Positions 1 to 6,529 of a stretch of DNA of 64,000 bases are shown here, piece by piece; the first letter of the stretch is position 1; each line of letters opens with the position of its first letter. Source of the DNA: Georgenia subflava (GTDB lineage Bacteria; Actinomycetota; Actinomycetes; Actinomycetales; Actinomycetaceae); the NCBI RefSeq assembly GCF_009193155.1, contig NZ_VUKD01000001.1:1240001-1304000 (forward strand), in the 5' to 3' direction. A program made the position numbers and the translations under genes. Below the pieces are notes generated by a model that searched no databases, was not told the origin of the DNA, and saw only the letters and a program-made list of their open reading frames with translations.

Positions 1-2
1 CC

Positions 3-125
3 CTCTACCACGCTATCAGTGCCGCCGATCTCACCGCGGACGGGGAGCCGGCTGCGGCAGGAGGAACCATCCGGTACGACGACATCGGGCCTGTAGTCCT
101 ATCGGGACCGCCCTGCAATGTCTGA
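3..125 (+). CDS. 3' end of an unidentified gene (partial)
   Basis: An open frame enters from the left edge and stops at TGA 123-125, giving a 40-residue C-terminus of ordinary composition (LYHAISAADLTADG near its start). It converges on and overlaps the end of the next minus-strand gene by about 27 bp. No family is recognised, and it could be a chance frame. Confidence 0.3.
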   Translation, partial: LYHAISAADLTADGEPAAAGGTIRYDDIGPVVLSGPPCNV

Positions 126-596
126 ACGCGCGAGACTGGTGAAGGCGTCAAGCTCATCGTAGAGCTCCTGTACCCCAGACGTTGGGCTGGTCTCGCAGAG
201 GAGGATGCCCACCGCGACGTCGTCAGCGGTCGTGGCTATCCGCTCACTGGCGGCTGCGGCTGCCACGCTACCCACGAGGTAAACCTCAGCGGCCGCGTTC
301 CGCACCGATTCCATCTGATCGTTGGCGAGCTGAACCGTGTCCCGCTGCGGGCTGCCCCGGGACTCGCAGGGCTCCGACGCGGCCAGGTCTGAGCCCGCAG
401 CCTCGACGGCAGCGATCAGCCGGACATAGGCCGCCTGACGCTCGCTGCGCTCCATCCTGCGATCCTCGGCCGTCGACTGCAGGTGCGTACCGAACAGGCC
501 TCCACTAACGCCAACGATCGAACCAAGTAGCGCCGCCCCGGCCGAGATCAGGGCGATGTTGGACTGCGAGCGATTCTTGCCGTGCACCGTCGTCAT
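99..596 (-). CDS. Small membrane-anchored protein of unknown function
   Basis: This 165-residue protein has one predicted membrane segment at about residues 14-36 (small and aliphatic residues, glycine-rich). The rest is a hydrophilic, Ala/Glu-rich, probably helical domain, so it is likely a bitopic protein with a soluble C-terminal part. The start ATG at 596 is the only good one that precedes the membrane segment. I do not recognise a family. The neighbourhood is an IS-rich, lower-GC patch, so it may be accessory cargo. Confidence 0.6.
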   Translation of the reverse strand: MTTVHGKNRSQSNIALISAGAALLGSIVGVSGGLFGTHLQSTAEDRRMERSERQAAYVRLIAAVEAAGSDLAASEPCESRGSPQRDTVQLANDQMESVRNAAAEVYLVGSVAAAAASERIATTADDVAVGILLCETSPTSGVQELYDELDAFTSLARSDIAGRSR

Positions 597-615
597 CCCA
601 GGACCCTAGTCACGG

Positions 616-759
616 TCAGTCCATCGGCCGAAACCGCTTCGGAGGCATCATCGGTTCAGGCATCGCCCCCAGCATGAACTTGTCGAAGTGCGACACAGTG
701 AACGCCACGTAGCCGTGTTCGAGCGTGTAATTCAGCCCAATGTTGATCAGCAAGGACAC
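616..759 (-). CDS. Possible 47-residue small protein or gene remnant
   Basis: A GTG-initiated frame of 47 codons ends at TGA 618-616. Its composition is protein-like: an aromatic and hydrophobic N-terminal half (NIGLNYTLEHGYVAF) and a Met/Pro-rich tail (PEPMMPPKRF). The other frames here are Arg/Pro/Ser shadows. An upstream in-frame stop just before 759 means it is either a true small gene or the last piece of a decayed one. No homology is recognised. Confidence 0.35.
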   Translation of the reverse strand: MSLLINIGLNYTLEHGYVAFTVSHFDKFMLGAMPEPMMPPKRFRPMD

Positions 760-1422
760 CCGCGCCCGACGGGCTCGCTAGCCCTCGTGGGGGAGTCGCT
801 ACGCGCTGGGGCCGTACCAGCGCACGTCGCCGTTCGCGCTGTCTGCACGGCCCAGAGCGGCGGAGGCTGCCTCGGTTGCTGCGGCCGCGCGCTCAAGGTA
901 TACGGCGGCCGTCGCTGTCCCGGTCGCAGCATCACCGCGGTTCGTCCTCCCCGTCGTAGTGGACCCCGTCAACGACGCGGGCGTGCCAGGCGCTGGTCGG
1001 CGACACCCTTGTTCCAGCGAGCCGACGGCGGAGGCGGAGCTCACCGAGCGGGGCGTAGGAGTCGGAAGGGTCTGGACGTCGCGTGTGGAGTGGGCGAGGG
1101 CGCTGGCCGACCCGCCATCTCGGTTGTCGCTGCCATGAGCATGGGACCGTTCTGACCAGTTCTCTGCCGGGGCCGTCAACGAGATCGACCTCGACCTGTC
1201 CGAAGGTGGGGTGGCCGGGTTCGTCGGTGCCGAGCTCGCGGACGCGTCGGCACGAGGCTGAACGCCCACCTTGACGGCGGCGTCCCGCAACCGACTTCCT
1301 CGCGGGACGCCGGCAAGCGAGTCTTCTTCGAAGCCAGCCACGGAGAGCGGAACCCCGACGGCGGTTCGGCTATCGGGGAGGCCTCGAGCGTTTCAACGCT
1401 GCAACCTGACATCCTACAAGGC
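760..1422. other. Decayed region without a clear gene
   Basis: No intact gene is convincing here. Short plus-strand stretches look coding: about 959-1137 ends at a stop, then the same frame runs to a TGA at 1259-1261, and a -1 shift leads into the frame that reaches the interrupted gene at 1423. This could be eroded upstream sequence of that gene or of a neighbour. The overlapping minus-strand frames are Ser/Pro/Arg-rich and look like shadows. Confidence 0.4.
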
Positions 1423-1563
1423 ATGGCAACTCCAGCCGAAGAGGCAGGCGAGCAGCTCTCCAAGACCACGCTGCGTGACTTTGGCCCGCCGATTCCGCAC
1501 GAGGAGCGTGACTATGGCCTCCCCTCATGCCTGGTGACCCTGTCGCCGCAGGAAGCTCCGATC
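1423..1563 (+). pseudogene. 5' fragment of an IS-interrupted gene (HEPN-like protein)
   Basis: Forty-seven codons run from ATG 1423 (MATPAEEAGEQLSK) to the IS junction, ending in SPQEAPI. The last eight bases, CTCCGATC (1556-1563), are repeated right after the IS at 2982-2989. Taking out the IS and one copy joins this fragment in frame to the 3' part (PVLLRHALTLIG). The ribosome site is weak, so the true start could lie further upstream in the same frame, which stays open from 1156. Confidence 0.6.
1556..1563. repeat. Left 8-bp target site duplication of the IS element
   Basis: CTCCGATC directly abuts the left IS end and is repeated at 2982-2989 beyond the right end. IS256-family elements make 8-9 bp duplications. 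The perfect match fixes both IS boundaries. Confidence 0.85.
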
Positions 1564-1613
1564 GGTCAAGTCCGCTGGGGTGGTGTACGAGGTTCGGCGT
1601 GATCCTTCGGGGG

Positions 1614-2860
1614 TTAGGCGCTGATGGCGCCGATGACGGGGCTGTCCTCCTCGATGGTCTCGGTGTCGATCAGGGTGAGGCGGGCCTTGGCCAGGGTCTC
1701 GAGGCCGAAGTAGCGGCGGCCCTCGGCCCACTCGTCGTGCTGCTCGGCGAGCACGGCGCCGACGAGGCGGATGATGCTGGTCCGGTCGGGGAAGATGCCG
1801 ACGACGTCGGTGCGGCGGCGGATCTCGCGGTTGAGACGCTCGTTGGGGTTGTTGGACCAGATCTGGCGCCACAGCTCCTTCGGGAAGCCGGTGAAGGCCA
1901 GGATGTCCCCGCGGGCCTCGTCGAGGTGGGCGTGGACGTCGGGCAGCTGGGCCGCTACGGCGTCGAGGAGCTTGTCGAACTGGGCGTGGACGTCCTTCGC
2001 GGCGGGCTGGTCGTAGACCGAGTGCAGCATGGCCTTCACGGCCGGCCAGGACGCCTTGGGGCACTTGGCCATCAGGTTCGCCGAGTAGTGGGTGCGGCAC
2101 CGCTGCCACGACGCCCCGGGCAGGCACGCCCCGATGGCCTCGACCAGGCCATGGTGGGCGTCTGAGGTCACGAGCCTGACCCCGCTCAGGCCGCGGGCGA
2201 CGAGGTCGCGGAAGAAGCCCAGCCAGCCCGCGCCGGACTCGGCGGTGGCGACCTGGACCCCGAGGACCTCGCGGTGGCCGTCGGCGTTGACGCCGGTGGC
2301 GACCATGACCGCGACCTTGACCACCCGGCCCCCTTCACGCACCCGCATCGTCAGGGCGTCCGCGGCGACGAAGGTGTAGGGGCCGGCGTCCAGCGGCCGG
2401 GTGCGGAAGTCCTCGACCTGGGCGTCGAGGTCCTTGGCCATCACCGAGACCTGCGACCTCGACAGTGCCCCGTGATCCCCAGGGTCTGGACGAGCTTGTC
2501 CATCCGCCGGGTCGAGACCCCCAGGAGGTAGCAGGTCGCGATCACCGAGGTCAGGGCCGCCTCGGCGCGGCGGCGCCGCTGCAGGAGCCACTCGGGGAAG
2601 TACGTGCCCGAACGCAGCTTCGGGATCGCGACGTCGATGGTCCCCGCGCGGGTGTCGAAGTCGCGGTGTCGGTAGCCGTTGCGCCGGTTGACCCGCTCGT
2701 CGGAGACCTCGCCCCAACCCGCGCCGCACACGGCGTCGGCGTCGGCGGAGAGCAGGGTGTTGATGAACGTGGTCAGCATCTGCCGCAGCAGATCCGGCGA
2801 CGCCTGGGTCAGGTGTTCGTGCAGGAACTGGGCAGGGTCGATACTTGAAGGAGCGGTCAT
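1614..2860 (-). pseudogene. IS256-family transposase, frameshifted
   Basis: This is a mutator-type DDE transposase of about 415 codons starting at ATG 2860 (MTAPSSIDPAQFL). The N-terminal DNA-binding half reads normally to GITG. An extra CA at about 2466-2467 then shifts the frame, and the downstream half resumes at LSRSQVSVMAKDLDAQ. The catalytic acids are visible in the second part: Asp in VAADAL, Asp in VTSDAHHG, and Glu in NNPNERLNREI. As it stands the N-terminal product ends after about 17 wrong codons. The downstream half has its own long open frame but no DNA-binding part. Programmed frameshifting is not typical of this family, so I treat it as a broken gene. Confidence 0.85.
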
Positions 2861-2956
2861 CGCGGTTGGTCCTTTTCGAGAGTGCTTTGGAAGGTTCACT
2901 CGAAGGATCACGCGGTGACCGCACTCGTCTACGACGACACGCTCACCGAGCTACCG

Positions 2957-2981
2957 GTACACCACTCTGCAGGACTCAACT
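2957..2981. repeat. Right terminal inverted repeat of the IS element
   Basis: Read inward, this end shares GTGGTGTAC and an upstream AGTCC block with the left end at 1564-1588. A closely matching end occurs again at 6118-6140 in the opposite orientation. Confidence 0.8.
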
Positions 2982-2989
2982 CTCCGATC
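2982..2989. repeat. Right 8-bp target site duplication
   Basis: CTCCGATC matches the copy at 1556-1563 exactly. Confidence 0.85.
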
Positions 2990-4009
2990 CCGGTGTTGCT
3001 CCGACACGCGTTGACCCTCATCGGGATTCCCTACAACGGTCCTGGGGAGAAGGTGGCCTGGTGGGTAACGTTCACCTACAAGGGATACCCCTGCGAACTC
3101 GTCCACCAGAAGTTCGGTCTTCGGCTACGTATCGGCGGGGACCTCACCGAAGAGCAGGCGAGTGACCTGTTAACCGAGATGCGGAAGAAGTTGGTATCTG
3201 CCGTCAGGACCGTGGAAGGACTGCTGGCCGAGACTGCGCGCGACACACTCAACGCAGGCAACGTCACAGTCGTAAACCAGCACCGACAATTGCGCCGGGC
3301 CTACGACTATTTCCGCGAGCGTGCGACCAACCCCGACGTGGTGGAGGACGTCTCGGAGAGCGGGACGAGCGAGTCCGGCGGCTCTTGGTCGACATTCCTG
3401 TCGGGAAGGAACGTCATGGCGATGAACGCCCTCCACGACCTCGTGGCCGCGATCTCCGCCTTCCTTAGCTCTTTGGAGCATGACCTCGTCCTGGCGCTGC
3501 CATTCCTAGACTTCGACCCATCCGCAGACGATCTAACCCGAATCATCGGTGCCCGCTGGGGCGAGAAGTGGCGCCGCGTGGTGGACCACAAGGACCATGA
3601 AGCGATGCGTCTGCGCGAGCGGCTGGTCGCAGTAGTCGAACGGTGGCGCAACCCCTACTCACACGGTGGTTTCGAGAAGGGGCACGGCGCCACAATTTAC
3701 GTGCACACACAGGGCCTCGGCGCGCTGCCGGTCGGACTGTCCGGCATCCGCGAAAGTCCGCTGTTCTCGTTCCACGCTGCGTCGGAGGAGGACATCGAAG
3801 GCGTATTCACGTTGTTCGACGAGATCGACGCCTACTTCGCCAGGACGATGCCGCACGCAATGGAGTGGATCGACTCTGGACTCGACGTCCGGTTCGACGC
3901 CAACTTCATAGCGGGGGCGATCAGCTGCATCGAGTCTTATGGCACCTTGGAGAGGCTGATCGACGTGCACGCCTACCGGGAAGACATGATCGCCAACATG
4001 GACTTCTAG
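2982..4009 (+). pseudogene. 3' fragment of the interrupted gene; HEPN-like protein
   Basis: The first eight bases are the second target copy; the host sequence resumes at 2990 and stops at 4009, giving 339 residues. Joined to 1423-1563, it restores a protein of about 386 aa. Near restored residue 267 it has WRNPYSHGG, matching the R-N-x3-H-G signature (R267, H272) of HEPN-type ribonuclease domains. The flanking helices are charged. An ATG inside the IS end (2882) continues into this frame, so a chimeric 375-residue product is possible. Assignment to HEPN rests on the motif alone; the family also includes non-catalytic members. Codon use is less GC-rich than in the main chromosome genes. Confidence 0.6.
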
Positions 4010-4214
4010 CAGCTGGGCGCCGCAGACCGGGGCGCGGCACCGGGCGGAGCCATCCGACATCGAACCGCTCCGCTGCCCGCCGCAGCGGCCAGCCGTCCTC
4101 GAGTCACGTCGACGCCCCGGTCCCGTAGCCAACCTCCGTGGTCAGTACAGCTAGTCGGGATCCGGGTCAGACCGACACCATTCGTGCATTTGAGCGGCCT
4201 GGCAGACTTATAGC

Positions 4215-4934
4215 GTGCTGCCACAATGGCTGAGACGGAACGCGTTGTACGTGTCTTGCTGCGTCGTGCTCGCCGCCGCGGTCGTAGGCGGCCTGCTCAT
4301 CGTGCGACAAGGCTCTGCGCCGTTCGCTACGGACCCCACGGCCGCCCCTGTACTGGCGGCCTCCATCGTTTTGGCCGGTGCGATCGTCACGGCCGCCGTG
4401 ACGCTCACCGGGCTGCTGCTCCGGCAGACCATCGATGCCCGCACTGCGCGCCTCGCAGATGAAGCTGCTGCGAGAGCGGAACGCGAGCATCAACGCCTAC
4501 GCATGCAGACCGCGATGGAAACGCTGAAGTTGCTCGCGACCTCGTCCGGATCGCCGGCATCCGCAGAGCAAGTGTCAGCGGCTCTTATCGTACTAAGCCG
4601 CCTCCATGAGACCGAACTTGCGCTTGATTTGGCAGCCGAGCTTTGGCCGAAGGGGCAAGTCACACCAAGCGCTGCTGTTTCGCTCTGTGACGATGCGATC
4701 CGTTCGAAAACGCCAGCACTTCAGCGCGCGGCGGCGGTCCTATTGTTCAACAACAGGGACCGGCTCACACAGGAGTCTGGTCAAGTGCAATGGCCCTCTA
4801 GCCTGCTCACGTGGCCCGACGGTCTAGACGAGGAGGCGCGCAACCGAATCCGCTTATTGCTGACAGAATGGCTGGCGAAGCGACCCCCATCTACTTCGAC
4901 GGACTTTCGGTCGAGCCTCCTTCGCGAACCGTAA
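4215..4934 (+). CDS. Two-TM membrane protein of unknown function
   Basis: This 239-residue protein has two hydrophobic segments at about residues 10-30 and 45-68. A charged, coiled-coil-like stretch follows (TARLADEAAARAEREHQR), then a helical, repeat-like cytoplasmic domain rich in Leu/Ala. The GTG start at 4215 follows CAGACT by 6 nt, the spacing seen at several leaderless starts in this window, and no ribosome site is visible. The organisation (membrane hairpin plus coiled coil plus helical domain) resembles many uncharacterised actinobacterial proteins. I do not assign a function. It lies 205 bp after the interrupted gene in the same direction. Confidence 0.65.
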   Translation: MLPQWLRRNALYVSCCVVLAAAVVGGLLIVRQGSAPFATDPTAAPVLAASIVLAGAIVTAAVTLTGLLLRQTIDARTARLADEAAARAEREHQRLRMQTAMETLKLLATSSGSPASAEQVSAALIVLSRLHETELALDLAAELWPKGQVTPSAAVSLCDDAIRSKTPALQRAAAVLLFNNRDRLTQESGQVQWPSSLLTWPDGLDEEARNRIRLLLTEWLAKRPPSTSTDFRSSLLREP

Positions 4935-4963
4935 CCCGAATCACCGGCTAGACACCTGGTTCG

Positions 4964-5446
4964 TCAACGCCTTAGTTTCAGAAAGGTGCGCTCGACGGCG
5001 TTGTGAAAGGCATCGAAACGCTCGACAAGTTGTTCCATCCAGCGAATCAACACTTCCAAATCTTGACCGGCAGGCTGGGGCGAACGTTCGATTCGAGCCA
5101 TGAGGAGTACGTGGGCCGCCACAAGGTCGAGGAGCCCTCGTGCAACTTCCACCGGCTCAAGGTCTCGGCGCGAATCACCCACTGCCTTGACGACGCGGTG
5201 GGCGGAGTCGCGCGATCTGATAATGAACAACTCAAGCCGACGGAACTCGCTCGACGGAGCCGTGCTGCGAAGGTCCATTATGATCTCTAGGCGCGCTTCT
5301 TCGAGCGCTTGTAAAATGAGGTCCATTCCGCGGTCATACTGTGCCATCTCGGTCTCGGGGGTGGACGTCGCCTCTTCCGCAGTCGCGAGTTGCTGCGTCG
5401 CCTTCTCCGCAGTCCGCGACGGCTCGTCCAGGAAGACAGTGGCCAT
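4964..5446 (-). CDS. Unknown 160-residue helical protein
   Basis: The protein is all-helical in appearance, with an acidic Ala/Thr/Glu-rich N-terminus (about residues 10-35) and amphipathic helices after that. There is no signal peptide or membrane segment. GGGAG precedes ATG 5446 at good spacing. It lies 17 bp downstream of the gene starting at 5841 on the same strand, so the two are probably co-transcribed. No family is recognised. GC content is clearly lower than in genes after 6.5 kb, which suggests acquisition. Confidence 0.6.
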   Translation of the reverse strand: MATVFLDEPSRTAEKATQQLATAEEATSTPETEMAQYDRGMDLILQALEEARLEIIMDLRSTAPSSEFRRLELFIIRSRDSAHRVVKAVGDSRRDLEPVEVARGLLDLVAAHVLLMARIERSPQPAGQDLEVLIRWMEQLVERFDAFHNAVERTFLKLRR

Positions 5447-5463
5447 GGGGATTGGCTCCCCAA

Positions 5464-5841
5464 TTACGCGCGTTGTATCAGTTGCTGCAGTTCCATCTCA
5501 AGCAACTGCATATCGAGTGCAGCGTCAGCCTCACGGCTTCGGACCAGATCCGCTTCCAGTCGGTCGAGCAGCGAATGCACTGCTGTCCATGACGGCTTGC
5601 CCAGGTTCGGCCGAGCGGTAGACGGCAGTCCGCGTGCAAGAGATTTCAAGTGAAGCAGTACGTCTTGCCAGTTGGGGGCACCGAGCCGCTCGAACGCCTG
5701 AATCCCCCGCAGCATTGCGCAGCAGATTTCAGGCACGGACAGCTGTGTGGCGGCAGCGGGTTCATTCAAAATGCGCTCTGCGGCTTCTAAGAGGCTCGCA
5801 GCTGATCTTCGCCGCTGGAAAGTGTCTGGGGTCCTGGCCAC
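5464..5841 (-). CDS. Unknown 125-residue protein, first gene of a pair
   Basis: This small soluble protein starts at GTG 5841. It is rich in Leu/Ala/Arg with an Arg-rich N-terminus (TFQRRRSAAS) and a C-terminal helix ending LEMELQQLIQRA. It precedes the 160-residue gene by 17 bp. Two small, adjacent, unrelated helical proteins in an IS-bounded patch could be a toxin-antitoxin-like or defence accessory pair, but no motif supports this. Confidence 0.55.
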   Translation of the reverse strand: MARTPDTFQRRRSAASLLEAAERILNEPAAATQLSVPEICCAMLRGIQAFERLGAPNWQDVLLHLKSLARGLPSTARPNLGKPSWTAVHSLLDRLEADLVRSREADAALDMQLLEMELQQLIQRA

Positions 5842-6117
5842 GGTTGTACACCCCCATCGGTTGGCAGTGTGCTGCAGCGTACGCCCATGTCATAGCCGTC
5901 AGCACGCTTTCAGGCGGTTTGGAAGGGTGACGCGAACGGCCCCCGAGCTGCTGACCCAACGGCCCCCGAGGTGTTGACCCAAGCGGTTGGTGTGAACGTG
6001 CCTCAGTGCTTCGGGCGGTCGAGTCCTTTGTCACGTCTCGGCCTCGCCCTGCCCCAAGATGTGCGCGGACTGGGCCGCAGCCCATCATTGCCGGACGTCG
6101 GTTTGAGGACGCGCCAA
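5842..6117. other. Intergenic stretch with a 23-bp tandem duplication
   Basis: No credible gene is seen. At 5937-5982 a 23-bp unit (CGGCCCCCGAGSTGYTGACC then CAA) occurs twice in tandem with two differences. Its origin is unknown; it may be debris of a mobile element, because the IS remnant starts at 6118. Confidence 0.45.
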
Positions 6118-6269
6118 TTGAGTCCTGCAGAGTGGTGTACCGGTAGCCCGGTGAGCGTGTCGTTGTAGACGGGGGCGGTCACCGCGTGATTCTTCGAGGA
6201 CCAACCGCGATGACCGCTCCTTCAAGTATCGACAGTGAGGACGGGGCAGGCATCCCCGACGGGGTCTGA
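6118..6269 (+). mobile_element. Truncated, diverged copy of an IS256-family left end
   Basis: The reverse complement of this stretch matches 2837-2980 of the intact element with point differences and a gap of about 27 bp. It retains the terminal repeat (TTGAGTCCTGCAGAGTGGTG at 6118-6137) and the transposase start (ATG 6210, MTAPSSID). After eight matching codons the frame diverges and stops at 6269. The rest of the element is gone. It faces away from the complete IS, so the two 5' ends bracket the 3-kb patch between them. The sequence differences argue that it is a separate, older relative, not half of a recent composite transposon. Confidence 0.8.
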
Positions 6270-6291
6270 CTCAAGTATCGATTGACGCCCG

Positions 6292-6495
6292 GTGGGCTCT
6301 CCTCGCAGGGATCCGTCGACCTCGTCGGAGGGTGCCGATCCATGCGACCGGACGCTGACCGAGGCGCTCGAGCTGACCGATGCGGCGGTCGTCGTCGCCA
6401 GCCACGACCGCCAGCTGCTGCACGACGTCGCGCACTGGCCGCACCTCGCCCTGGCCGCCCCGGCGACAGAGGAGGCAGGGGTCGACCCGGGGTAG
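6292..6495 (+). pseudogene. C-terminal remnant of an ABC-F type ATPase
   Basis: The frame encodes LTEALELTDAAVVVASHD followed by RQLLHDVA. This is the last part of an ABC ATPase domain with the H-loop histidine (SHD), as found at the end of ABC-F ribosome-associated or antibiotic-resistance proteins. Walker A, signature and Walker B are absent, so the fragment is non-functional. It lies directly after the IS remnant, consistent with deletion of the rest of the gene during IS activity. Confidence 0.5.
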
Positions 6496-6529
6496 GAGTG
6501 CCGGCCCAGGGCATGACCGGCCCGGTAGA

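Larger units (their letters stand above)
1564..2981 (-). mobile_element. IS256-family insertion sequence (1418 bp)
   Basis: The element has imperfect inverted ends of about 25 bp. The left reads GGTCAAGTCCGCTGGGGTGG at 1564-1583. The right, read inward from 2981, begins AGTTGAGTCCTGCAGAGTGG. Both continue TGTAC. Perfect 8-bp direct repeats flank it. It carries one transposase gene on the minus strand, which is frameshifted, so this copy can move only if transposase is supplied in trans. It disrupts a plus-strand host gene. A diverged partial relative lies at 6118-6269. Confidence 0.9.

Noticed and set aside
799-1341. A 180-residue minus-strand frame
   Set aside because: Its composition is Ser/Pro/Thr/Arg low complexity with no motif. 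The plus strand in part of this stretch looks more protein-like.
1564-6269. An active composite transposon
   Set aside because: The right-hand IS copy is truncated and diverged and the left one has a single private 8-bp target duplication, so the two did not move as one unit.
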